Origin: Deltaproteobacteria bacterium
GTDB lineage: Bacteria; Myxococcota_A; Polyangia; Polyangiales; Ga0077539
Length of the DNA stretch: 64,000 nt
Direction of reading: 5' to 3'
Assembly: GCA_947477565.1 (NCBI GenBank)
Contig: CANJUR010000002.1
Location: forward strand, 124,001 to 188,000
The notes below the pieces were generated by a model. That model saw only the letters and a program-made list of their open reading frames with translations. It did not search any database and had not been told where the DNA came from. Both the position numbers and the translations under genes were made by a program. Below are positions 1 through 9,020 of the stretch, piece by piece; the stretch's first letter is position 1; every line of letters starts with the position of its first letter.

Positions 1-321
1 GACCCGCTTGGTCACGAAGTCGTACGCGCCCTCCCCGATCGCCGCGATGGCGGCCTCCATCGAACCAAACGCGGTCAGCATGATCACGGGCAAGTCAGGA
101 TGCACGGAAACAGCGCGCTCGCTGATGGCTATGCCGTCCATACCGGGCATCCGTACGTCTGTCAGCACCACGTCGAAATGCTCCGCTGCGAGGGCCTACA
201 GCGCCTCGCCACCCGAACGCACACCCATAGTTTCGATGCCCTTTCGGGTGAGGACGAGCCCAAGGAGCTTCATCAACTCGGCGTCGTCATCCACCATCAC
301 CGCGCGTCCTTGCATGGGCAT
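1..321 (-). pseudogene. Response regulator receiver domain, interrupted by an in-frame TAG and truncated by the window edge
   Basis: Minus-strand translation MPMQGRAVMVDDDAELMKLLGLVLTRKGIETMGVRSGGEAL*ALAAEHFDVVLTDVRMPGMDGIAISERAVSVHPDLPVIMLTAFGSMEAAIAAIGEGAYDFVTKRV. Acidic pocket (DDD), DVRMPGMDG, T and K motifs all lie in one frame across the stop at 196-198. Confidence 0.75.
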
Positions 322-409
322 CTTCTTAGCCCTGCCTGCTTTGCCGCGCTCCGTGAACAAGTCAATGCGACGCCGGCGGCGGCAGGTCGATGGGATATGT
401 TCGGTCGGC

Positions 410-862
410 ATGATCTCGCCGACCGCCCCGAAGCCCCGGAGCACCGTCCACATTCGCGTCAACTATGCCGACGTCGATCGGATGGGACTGCTCCACCACA
501 GCGTCTACTTGAAATACATGGAGCGCTCGCGCGAGGAGTTTATCCGCCGTCGCAACGGCGCATATGCCGCAATGGAAGATGCCGGGGTGCTCATCGTCGT
601 CGTCGAGGCCAACCTCCGATACAAGCGCCCCGCGCGCTTCGACGACGTCCTTGCGATCACCCTCGAACTCTACGAGGTCGGCGCGGCCTCACTGCGCATC
701 GCATACGAGTTTCTACGGGTCGGCGAAGAGCAACCGATCGCCACCGCGACGACGCGCCACGCGCTGGTGTCCCGCGAGGGGCGGGTACTGCGTCTGACAG
801 ACGAAATCCGTGAACTGTTGACGCGCGACGAAGCAGTCACCCGCGACGGCGAGCTGGGCTGA
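410..862 (+). CDS. Acyl-CoA thioesterase, YbgC/4-hydroxybenzoyl-CoA thioesterase-like hotdog fold
   Basis: HIRVNYADVDRMGLLHHSVYLKYMERSREEFIRRRNG matches the YbgC-type motif. The ORF is longer upstream (8..) but that part is antisense to the receiver gene. Confidence 0.8.
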   Translation: MISPTAPKPRSTVHIRVNYADVDRMGLLHHSVYLKYMERSREEFIRRRNGAYAAMEDAGVLIVVVEANLRYKRPARFDDVLAITLELYEVGAASLRIAYEFLRVGEEQPIATATTRHALVSREGRVLRLTDEIRELLTRDEAVTRDGELG

Positions 863-962
863 AGCCTACGGCAACCCGTCTGCCCGATCGACGGCGTTCC
901 GTCGCATCGTCCCGTTGCAATCACTTCGGCGACGGCTCTACCTTGCGGCCCCGGAGGATCCG

Positions 963-2708
963 ATGCGTACCTCGAGACTCGCTACCCGTCTCACACTCGC
1001 CGCCGCCCTTTGTATGGGCACGGCCACTCTCGCCGGCTGCGAGAACGAAAACGACCCCGCAACCTGGGTCAGCAAGCTGAGCGCGACCAACAAGCGTCCC
1101 GCCGCGATGCGCCGTCTGCGGCAGATGTGGGAGTCCAAGCTCGCCACCACCACACCGCCCAACAACGTCCGCGACACCACCGTGCAGGCGTTCCTCAACA
1201 CGGTGCTTCCCACGGTCAGCGACTCGTTCGTCGATCACCGCGACGAGATCGCTGTGCGCAAGGAGGCCATCGAGATCCTGGCCGGCAGCGGTGACCCACG
1301 GGCCATCCCGGCGCTGCTCAACGCGCTGGAGTTCAGCCCCGGCAACACTGAGAGCGAACGCATCGCCTTGCGCGCTGCGCAGGCTCTCAAGGAGTTGCAC
1401 CCGGCGAGCAACCCGCTTGTCGTGCAGCGCCTCCTCGCCACCATCGACCGCGCCTCGGGTAACTCGGGATCCGCTCCGGCCATCCGCGAGGCAGTCATCC
1501 TCGCCCTCGGCGCCATCGGTGACCGCAGTGCCGTCGATGTTCTTGTGCGAACGCTGAAGCGGCCCATCGACCAGCAGGAGATTCGCACCGCGCGTGCCGC
1601 CGCCGACGCCCTCGGCCTCCTCGGCGACGCCTCGCAACCCGTCGTCGATGCGCTCATCTATGGGCTTTACCTCAACGTCCGCCGCGCCAACGCGTTTAAC
1701 AACTGCGGTCGCGCGCTCACCCGCCTCGGTGCCGCCGCGGTCGTCCCGCGCCTCATCGCGACGGTCAATAACCAAAACCCCGAGGTCTCGCTCCTCATCC
1801 TCTCCTTCGCGTCGGTGCCCGGCATGCCGGCGGTGCCGCCTGGGCTTCAGCAGTCCACGGCCATCGACGTGCTCCGCAACTTCGCCGACCGCACCGCGGC
1901 GCCAGCCCTCATCGGGTTGTTGAACAACCGCGAGACCGTCGCCAACGTGCGCGGCGCCGCAGCGGAGACCCTCGGGTACACCGGCCTCGCGCTGCCCACC
2001 GATGCACCGGAGCGGGCCTCGATCTTCGACGCCCTCTCCACCGTCTTCAACGAAGGAACGCCCGGCGGCGAAGACGACATGGCCCCCACCGTCGCCCCGG
2101 CGCTCGTCCTGCTCGGCGACGCCCGCACGGTGCCGCTGCTCGTGCGGCGCATCAACACACCGCAGATGAGCGCGGCGGCGGCAGTGTCGTACCGCCTCGG
2201 GCTTCTCATGCCGCTCGCCAGCGCAGTGCGACGCGACACCGTGCGGGAGTTCGACACGCTCGCCGAGCGGGCCGCCACGCAACTTGCCGCGATGGTCGCC
2301 GAACAGCCCGACGCAGCCTCGGAGATCGCTCCGGTGCAGGCACAACTCGCGACCATCCGGCAGGTCGCCAGCGTCGCGCGCGAGTGCGCGGACGGCGATC
2401 TCGCTTGCTACCAGCGCAGCCTCGCCAGCCCGGAAAAGAACGTCGTCCGCAAGGCCGCCTACATGATCGCGTGGACCGGAGGCGCCAACCCCGCAGCCCG
2501 CCAGGCGCTTCTTGCGCAGGCCAGCAACGCCGATCTACTCGTGCGTCGCTCGATTCACGTCGCCATCGACGCGCTCTCGCCGCACGGCTGCGCGGAGTGC
2601 ATCACGCGCCTCGAGCAGGTCATCGACAGCGAGCGCGGCCAGGAGAGCAAGTCGCTCTTGCACCTCGAGGCGCAAATGCTCATCTCGCGCCTCCGCGGCC
2701 GCACCTGA
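963..2708 (+). CDS. HEAT-repeat lipoprotein
   Basis: Lipobox signal MRTSRLATRLTLAAALCMGTATLAGC followed by repeated HEAT-like helices (AIPALLNAL, AVDVLVRTL, AAPALIGLL). Confidence 0.75.
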   Translation: MRTSRLATRLTLAAALCMGTATLAGCENENDPATWVSKLSATNKRPAAMRRLRQMWESKLATTTPPNNVRDTTVQAFLNTVLPTVSDSFVDHRDEIAVRKEAIEILAGSGDPRAIPALLNALEFSPGNTESERIALRAAQALKELHPASNPLVVQRLLATIDRASGNSGSAPAIREAVILALGAIGDRSAVDVLVRTLKRPIDQQEIRTARAAADALGLLGDASQPVVDALIYGLYLNVRRANAFNNCGRALTRLGAAAVVPRLIATVNNQNPEVSLLILSFASVPGMPAVPPGLQQSTAIDVLRNFADRTAAPALIGLLNNRETVANVRGAAAETLGYTGLALPTDAPERASIFDALSTVFNEGTPGGEDDMAPTVAPALVLLGDARTVPLLVRRINTPQMSAAAAVSYRLGLLMPLASAVRRDTVREFDTLAERAATQLAAMVAEQPDAASEIAPVQAQLATIRQVASVARECADGDLACYQRSLASPEKNVVRKAAYMIAWTGGANPAARQALLAQASNADLLVRRSIHVAIDALSPHGCAECITRLEQVIDSERGQESKSLLHLEAQMLISRLRGRT

Positions 2709-2759
2709 GTTGCGCGGGGGCCGCCCCGTGGCGTAGGCACCGACGCCCGAGCCACCGCG

Positions 2760-3719
2760 ATGCCCCCTTCCCTTACCGATCCTGCTGAACTCCTTCGCCG
2801 CTGGCGCCTGCCCGTCGTCACCCTCGCAGACGTGGCTGCAGCGTCGGCGCGCTTCCCGCTGAAGGTCTCCGACCACCTCGCCGGGCGACTTGCCGAACTC
2901 GGGGCGGAAGACCCCCTCGTGCGGCAGTTTCTCCCCTCCGCAGACGAACTCACAGAACGCACGGGCTTCGTCAGCGACCCGGTGGGCGACACAAACGTCC
3001 AGCGAGCCTCGGGGCTGCTCCAGAAGTACCGCGGCCGCGCGCTGGTGATCGCCACCGCCGCGTGCCCGGTGCACTGCCGCTACTGCTTCCGTCGGGAGTA
3101 TCCGTACGCCGACGCGAGCGCCGTAAACCACTGGCCCGCAGTGCTCGACGCCCTTCGCGGCGACCCCTCCATTCACGAGGTCATCTTGAGCGGCGGCGAC
3201 CCTCTCTCGCTCTCCAACACCGTGCTCGCCCGCATGGTGCGCGACCTCGAGGACATCCCCGCTCTTACCCGACTTCGTATTCACACCCGCTTTCCGACCA
3301 CCGCCCCAGATCGTATCGACGCCGAACTCTGTGCGCTGCTAGGCGGTACCCGCTTCGCCCCGGTCGTGGTGGTGCTCCACGTCAACCACGCGAGCGAACT
3401 CGACCCCGCGGCCTCCGTCGCAGTGGCCCGACTTCGGGCGACCGGCGCGGTGCTGCTCAGCCAGTCGGTGCTGCTCCGCGGCGTCAACGACTCCGAAGAG
3501 GTTCTCGCGGCGCTGAGCGAGGCCCTCGGAGCGCGCGGCGTGGTGCCCTACTACCTCCATGTGCTTGATCGGGTGCGCGGCGCGGCCCACTTCGAGGTGC
3601 CCGAGGCCGAAGCCGTGGCGCTCGTGCGCGCGCTCACCCTCCGCCTCCCAGGTTACCTCGTGCCGAAACTCGTACGCGAGATCATCGGCGAGGGTGCCAA
3701 GACGGCCATCACCGGCTGA
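2760..3719 (+). CDS. epmB: KamA/EpmB-family radical SAM protein (EF-P beta-lysylation-like)
   Basis: Radical-SAM motif CPVHCRYCFRR, VILSGGDPLSLSN, LRIHTRFPT. Length and N-terminus fit EpmB better than a full lysine 2,3-aminomutase. Confidence 0.8.
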   Translation: MPPSLTDPAELLRRWRLPVVTLADVAAASARFPLKVSDHLAGRLAELGAEDPLVRQFLPSADELTERTGFVSDPVGDTNVQRASGLLQKYRGRALVIATAACPVHCRYCFRREYPYADASAVNHWPAVLDALRGDPSIHEVILSGGDPLSLSNTVLARMVRDLEDIPALTRLRIHTRFPTTAPDRIDAELCALLGGTRFAPVVVVLHVNHASELDPAASVAVARLRATGAVLLSQSVLLRGVNDSEEVLAALSEALGARGVVPYYLHVLDRVRGAAHFEVPEAEAVALVRALTLRLPGYLVPKLVREIIGEGAKTAITG

Positions 3720-3832
3720 CTGCACCACTTCGGTTTCCGGGGAATTAGATCCCCCGTCCCGCGGGGTGCCGGGCTTAGGATTCGAATCGTGGGTCGGACG
3801 TTTCAGTCCTTCCTGCACAACACGGCATCACT

Positions 3833-3890
3833 GATGGCCCAAAAGGCCATCGGGACGAGCGAGTCGCTCATGGCAGTCGTGAGCTCACGA
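3833..3890. promoter_or_regulatory. Cluster of three inverted repeats upstream of the TPR-kinase gene
   Basis: GATGGCC-N5-GGCCATC (3833-3851), GAGCGA-g-TCGCTC (3857-3869), perfect palindrome TCGTGAGCTCACGA (3877-3890). Confidence 0.55.
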
Positions 3891-3908
3891 ATCGATGGAG
3901 CGTAGTCG

Positions 3909-6674
3909 GTGCATAACCCAGTCGTCGTCGCGGTGATTCTGGCAGTGGTGGCAGGGATCGCAGTGCTCCTCACGTGGCAAAGGACGCGTGCGACGAAGGC
4001 CGCCCGTGGCGAGCATGGCGACTCCGAGGCGCTGATCGCAAAGGGCCTCTATGCGGAGGCCGCACAGCTCGCGCTCAAGCACGACCGCTTCGACGACGCG
4101 ATGGATCTCTACCTCCGCGGCAACGATCCAGGGAGCGCGGCGCAGGTCGCGGTGGGGATGGGCGACCATCGCCTGGCGGCAGAACTCTACGAGCGCACGG
4201 ACGACAGGGAGAATGCCGCGATGGCCTACGAGAGGGCCGGGATGGGCGAGCAGGCGAAGAAGTTACGAGCGTCACTGCAGGAGCGCCCAGAAGAAGAGGC
4301 CGAGAAGGACCCGCAGGCGGGCGTGGCAGACGCGCGGTTCATGGCGCTGCGCAAAGCGGTCGGGGGAGATCTGACGCGATCGATTGAGGTGCAGCAGGAA
4401 GCGCAGTTGACGGCGGAGGCGCTCATCGCCGTTGGCGAAGTGGCCCGCGCGGCGGAGGTCTACCGAGATGCCGACATGATCGACGAGGCGGTGCAACTTT
4501 ACGTGAACGTGCTCGGGACTCCGGGCATCGCGGCGCCGCTGGTGCTTGCTCGCGGGTTTCACGAGCGCGCGGCAGAGTTGTACGAGATGGCCGGTCAGAT
4601 GGATCAGGCGGCGATGCTCTGGGCAGGCCTCGCTCGCAAGGCGACAGAGCCGGACAAGTTGCTCGATCGCGTCGAGGCGCTCTCCCTCTTCGTGGCGAAA
4701 GGGGTGCTGCGCGATCTCACCATCGCCCAGCCGTTGAGCAAGGCGACGGCGCCGCTGCACTATCGCTACGGCGCGGTGCTCGAACGCGACGGCGAGGTCG
4801 ATCGCGCGATCGAGGTCTTCCAGGCGATGCAGCGCTCCGTCGGCAACTATCGCGACATCGAGGTGCGGGTGCGGCGGCTCGCGCGCGGTGAAGGCATTTC
4901 GATGAAGGCCCCAGGGGTGCCTCGCGACCTCCTCAAGACGAGCCTCGGGACCTTTGCCGTCGCGCCGACGGACACGGCCATGGGGCCGGCGGATGCGTCG
5001 CGGATGCTGCGCGATGCCGCGAAGGCCGCCGCAGTACGGGCGCGACGAGCGAGCAGCCTGCCACCGCCGGTGGATCCGAAGGCGGCGGTGACGCCGGCGC
5101 CGACATCCGCCGCAGTGGTGGTGCAGGTCACGCAACTGGTGGTTCCCGGGCGGCCGGGGCACCCCGACAGAACGCTAGCGCGCGGCCTCGAGGACGGACC
5201 GATCGGGCTCGGCGCCCTCTACGACGACTCGGTTCGCGCGGCGAAGGACGGCCCCTCGGTGGAGTCACTCGAACTGATGATCGCGGGCGGCCGTTGCGAC
5301 TTCGGCAACATCGAGTTGTTTTACGGGCTCGGCCTGGCGGCGCTCGCGTCGGGCGACTGGCCCCGCGCGCAGGAGTGCTTCTCCGCAGTGGAGGACGCCT
5401 CGACGGGGTACCGCGACGCAGCGGAGAGGGTGCTCGAACTCGCCCGGTGGCAATCGATGCTGGCGCTACGGATGACAGTGGTGGGTGCACCGCGGCCCTC
5501 CGCGCTCGAGGCCGGGGCGCGTCGCTACGAGGTCAAGGGAGAGCTTGGTCGCGGCAGGATGGCGGTCGTGTACCGCGCGCGAGACACACTGCTCGAGCGC
5601 GATGTGGCGTTGAAGTTCGTCTCGGAAGAACTCGGCAGCCGAACCGAAGTGAGGGAGATGTTTCTGCGAGAGGCGCGCTCGGTGGCGCAGCTCAACCACC
5701 CGAACATCGTGACCATCTACGACAGCGGCGTGATCAACTCCCGGGTGTTTATGTCGATGGAGCGAGTGGAGGGGCGCACCCTCGACGCACTCCTCGGCGC
5801 GGAGGGGAAGATCGCTGTGCTGGAGTCCCTGCGCATCGCACGACAGGTGCTCGAAGCGCTGGATTTCGCGCACGAGCGTCAGATCGTCCACCGGGACATC
5901 AAGCCCTCGAACATGATGCGAAGCACCGCCGGGCTAATGAAGCTGATGGACTTCGGGCTGGCCAGGGCTCTCTCGTTCGAACCGAAATCGTCGGTCATCG
6001 TGGGCACTCAGTCGTACATGTCGCCCGAGCAGATGCTGGGCGTCGGCATCGACAACCGGAGCGACCTCTTCGCGATGGGCGCGACGCTCTACGAGATGTT
6101 GACCGGCGTGCTGCCGTTCGCGGGCATCGATCGCACGAAGCGGCCTCGGTCACTGCGGGACTTCACCCCCGGCGTGCCGGAGATGATCGACAAGATGGTT
6201 CTGCAAGCCCTCGAGCCCGAACCCGCGAAGCGATTCCAGAGCGCGGCGGAGTTCATGGTGCCGATCAAGCGCGTGCTCTTTGCGATCGAGAAGGCGACGC
6301 GCGGGAATGGGCCGACAGGCGAAGAGCACCGCGTGGCGGTTCCCGTCGTAGAGGAGACTCGATCGGAGGTGCACGTCGGTCAGTCCGAGCCTCTCGTGAG
6401 CTCCTGGCCGCCCGCGGTCACTGAATCCCATGGGCCGGAAGATCTGCCGGTGCCGGAAGAGTTCGCGCCGGACGCGGGCTTCATCGACTTCAGCTCGCCG
6501 CCCAGCGAGACGGCGCCGCACGTCGCCGCGATGAGCATCGATGGGGAAGATCACCCGCTACTGCCGACGCCGCCCGCGGGAGCGTCCTCGACCAAGAAGA
6601 CCGAGACCGGCATCGTGCCGTTGCAGTTTGATTCGGAAGGTCAGGTGATCCGCCCAGATCCGTCGCAAGGGTAG
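3909..6674 (+). CDS. N-terminal TM plus TPR repeats plus C-terminal Ser/Thr protein kinase
   Basis: TM segment VVVAVILAVVAGIAVLLTW; TPR-like repeats; kinase motifs GELGRGRMAVVYRA, ALKFV, IVHRDIKPSNMM, MDFGLAR, MSPEQ. Confidence 0.88.
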   Translation: MHNPVVVAVILAVVAGIAVLLTWQRTRATKAARGEHGDSEALIAKGLYAEAAQLALKHDRFDDAMDLYLRGNDPGSAAQVAVGMGDHRLAAELYERTDDRENAAMAYERAGMGEQAKKLRASLQERPEEEAEKDPQAGVADARFMALRKAVGGDLTRSIEVQQEAQLTAEALIAVGEVARAAEVYRDADMIDEAVQLYVNVLGTPGIAAPLVLARGFHERAAELYEMAGQMDQAAMLWAGLARKATEPDKLLDRVEALSLFVAKGVLRDLTIAQPLSKATAPLHYRYGAVLERDGEVDRAIEVFQAMQRSVGNYRDIEVRVRRLARGEGISMKAPGVPRDLLKTSLGTFAVAPTDTAMGPADASRMLRDAAKAAAVRARRASSLPPPVDPKAAVTPAPTSAAVVVQVTQLVVPGRPGHPDRTLARGLEDGPIGLGALYDDSVRAAKDGPSVESLELMIAGGRCDFGNIELFYGLGLAALASGDWPRAQECFSAVEDASTGYRDAAERVLELARWQSMLALRMTVVGAPRPSALEAGARRYEVKGELGRGRMAVVYRARDTLLERDVALKFVSEELGSRTEVREMFLREARSVAQLNHPNIVTIYDSGVINSRVFMSMERVEGRTLDALLGAEGKIAVLESLRIARQVLEALDFAHERQIVHRDIKPSNMMRSTAGLMKLMDFGLARALSFEPKSSVIVGTQSYMSPEQMLGVGIDNRSDLFAMGATLYEMLTGVLPFAGIDRTKRPRSLRDFTPGVPEMIDKMVLQALEPEPAKRFQSAAEFMVPIKRVLFAIEKATRGNGPTGEEHRVAVPVVEETRSEVHVGQSEPLVSSWPPAVTESHGPEDLPVPEEFAPDAGFIDFSSPPSETAPHVAAMSIDGEDHPLLPTPPAGASSTKKTETGIVPLQFDSEGQVIRPDPSQG

Positions 6675-8554
6675 TGAACCGCGCACCCATCGGTGCTACC
6701 GCGACGGCCGTGTCACCGCCGTTTGAGCCGATTGAAGGAAAGCATGTGCCGTTCGGGTGGCGTGAGCGCTGGAAGGCGGCGCCGGAGGTCGGGGCCAACG
6801 CGTGGCGAGCACTAGGACTCGTCGCGCGGGCGGACAAGGGTCTGCTGGTGCAACTACTGGCGGGGCAGCTCATCGACGCGACGCTGACTGTGGCGATCAC
6901 CGCGGTCGGACCGAAGATCATCGATGCCATCGTCGGCCACGCGGCGCGCACGGCGATCATCTGGGTGGTTCTAGAACTTCTGCTCGTCCTCGCGAAGACC
7001 GCCGCCGGCCAGTGGAACACCTTCACCGGCGTGATGCTTCGCTCGCGTCTCGGGCTCCACGTCAACCTGTTGATCTTGCACAAGGCCGCGAGCGTCTCGT
7101 ACCCGCACTTCGAAGACCCGACCTTCGTCAACCAGCTTACGCAGGCGCGTCGCGAGGCGACTGCGCGCCCGGTGGACCTGGTCAATCAGCTCCTGCTGGT
7201 GCTGAAGAGCGCGGTCACGCTCACCGGGTACGCCGCACTGCTCTGGCATCTCGGGCCGTGGGCTTTGGTGGTGCTCGTGCTCACCGGCGTGCCGCCGTTT
7301 CTCTCCGAGATGCGCCACGGGCGCGATCTCTTCGTGCTTCAGCGCGCGCGCACACAGCGCAACCGACAAGGCGCCTACCTGGAGACGACGCTCACCACCG
7401 AGACGACAGTCAAGGAAGTGAAACTCCTCGGCCTCTCGCACTGGATCATCGAGCGCTATCGCGTCGTCCACGAGGGCTTCCACCAGGAGGAGGTCGCCCT
7501 GCACCGACGCCGCGCGAGATGGTCTGTCGCGCTCTCCCTCTTGTCGTCGGGCGCGTTCTACCTCGCGTACATCACCATCGTCCGCGATGCCCTCGCCGGA
7601 TCGATCACCCTCGGCGCGATGACGTTGTACCTGATGGTGTTTCGCCAGGGGCAGACGGCGATGCAAGCTGCGCTCTCGGGCCTCGCGCGCATCTACGAAG
7701 ACAACCTCTTCATGGCCAACCTGTTCGAGTTTCTGGGCATGCCCGACGACGAGCCCGACGCGCCACCGATCGACGCGCCGGATTCCGCGCGGCCGCCGGA
7801 GGTGCGCTTCGACCACGTGTCATTCCGCTACCCGGGCGCTACCCGCGACGCGCTGACGGACATCTGCCTCACACTGCAACCGGGCGAGACCGTCGCTCTT
7901 GTGGGCCGAAACGGCGCCGGCAAGACCACGCTGGTAAAACTTCTCACAGGGCTCCACCGGCCGACCTCCGGGCGCATCCTGCTCGATGGCGTTGACCTCG
8001 CGACGATGCCCGCGCACGCCTACCGCGCGCGCCTCGCGGTAGTGCTGCAAGACTTCGCGCGGTTCCAGTTCACCGTGGCGGAGAACATCGGTGTCGGATG
8101 GCTGCCCGCGCGGGAAGATCGTTCGTCTATCGAACGATCGGTGCGCGACGCCGGGGCCGAGGAGTTGGTGGCCCGGCTACCGCAAGGCATCGAGACGCCG
8201 CTGGGCCGAGCCTTCGGGGGCGACGACCTCTCCGTTGGGCAGTGGCAGCGGGTGGCGCTGGCGCGCGCGTTCATGCGGCGCAGCGGGCTCCTGGTGCTGG
8301 ACGAGCCGACGGCGGCGCTCGACGCGGAGGCCGAGCACGAGGTGTTCGAGCGGCTGCGGGCGCTGAAGGCGACGCGCACGGCGGTGCTGATCACGCACCG
8401 GTTTTCGACCGTACGAATGGCCGACCGCATCGTCGTCGTGGAGGGCGGGCGCATCACCGAAGAGGGACCGCACGCCGCGCTGATGGCCCACGGAGGAACG
8501 TACGCGACGTTGTTCAACCTCCAGGCGGAGGGCTACCGGGAGATGGGCGGATGA
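6674..8554 (+). CDS. ABC transporter, fused permease/ATPase
   Basis: Walker A GRNGAGKTTL, signature LSVGQWQRVALARAF, Walker B LLVLDEPTAALD, preceded by a multi-TM region. GTG start overlaps the previous TAG. Confidence 0.92.
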   Translation: MNRAPIGATATAVSPPFEPIEGKHVPFGWRERWKAAPEVGANAWRALGLVARADKGLLVQLLAGQLIDATLTVAITAVGPKIIDAIVGHAARTAIIWVVLELLLVLAKTAAGQWNTFTGVMLRSRLGLHVNLLILHKAASVSYPHFEDPTFVNQLTQARREATARPVDLVNQLLLVLKSAVTLTGYAALLWHLGPWALVVLVLTGVPPFLSEMRHGRDLFVLQRARTQRNRQGAYLETTLTTETTVKEVKLLGLSHWIIERYRVVHEGFHQEEVALHRRRARWSVALSLLSSGAFYLAYITIVRDALAGSITLGAMTLYLMVFRQGQTAMQAALSGLARIYEDNLFMANLFEFLGMPDDEPDAPPIDAPDSARPPEVRFDHVSFRYPGATRDALTDICLTLQPGETVALVGRNGAGKTTLVKLLTGLHRPTSGRILLDGVDLATMPAHAYRARLAVVLQDFARFQFTVAENIGVGWLPAREDRSSIERSVRDAGAEELVARLPQGIETPLGRAFGGDDLSVGQWQRVALARAFMRRSGLLVLDEPTAALDAEAEHEVFERLRALKATRTAVLITHRFSTVRMADRIVVVEGGRITEEGPHAALMAHGGTYATLFNLQAEGYREMGG

Positions 8555-8955
8555 TCGATCAAACAAAGCTGACTGCGTTCGAACGGCTGGGCGGCGAGGC
8601 GAAGGTTCGGGAGATCTCCGGCCGCTTCTATGACGCGATGGACGCACACGAGCCCGCGCTCGCGGCGCTGCATCGGCTCGACGAGGCAGGCAAGGTGCAC
8701 CCCGAGGCGCGGGAGAAATTCGCGCTGTTCTTCATTGGCTGGCTGGGCGGCCCGCAGACGTACGTGGCGCAGCACGGGCACCCGCGGCTGCGCATGCGCC
8801 ACGCGGGCGTCCTGGTGAGCCCGGAGATGCGCGATGCATGGATGCGCGCAATGACCCGGGCGCTCGGCGAATCGGGAGTGGAGGGCGACCTCCGAACGTT
8901 CATGGAAGAGAAGCTCGGCGACGTGGCGACGATGCTGCGCAACACGCCCGGCTGA
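8551..8955 (+). CDS. Truncated haemoglobin (group II-like)
   Basis: MIDQTKLTAFERLGGEAKVREISGRFYDAM...FALFFIGWLGGPQTYVAQHGHPRLRMRHAG. ATGA overlap with the ABC gene. Confidence 0.88.
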   Translation: MIDQTKLTAFERLGGEAKVREISGRFYDAMDAHEPALAALHRLDEAGKVHPEAREKFALFFIGWLGGPQTYVAQHGHPRLRMRHAGVLVSPEMRDAWMRAMTRALGESGVEGDLRTFMEEKLGDVATMLRNTPG

Positions 8956-9020
8956 GGCGATTGCGGGCGAGACGCGCGGGGCCGACCTGCAACGGCGAAC
9001 CCGTCCCACCCAGCCGAGTC

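Noticed and set aside
8-409. 5' part of ORF 8..862 (+)
   Set aside because: It is antisense to the receiver-domain gene; the thioesterase homology begins at about codon 135 (start 410).
921-2345. 474-aa minus ORF antisense to the HEAT lipoprotein
   Set aside because: Low-complexity Arg/Gly/Asp composition typical of antisense frames in high-GC DNA; no family motifs.
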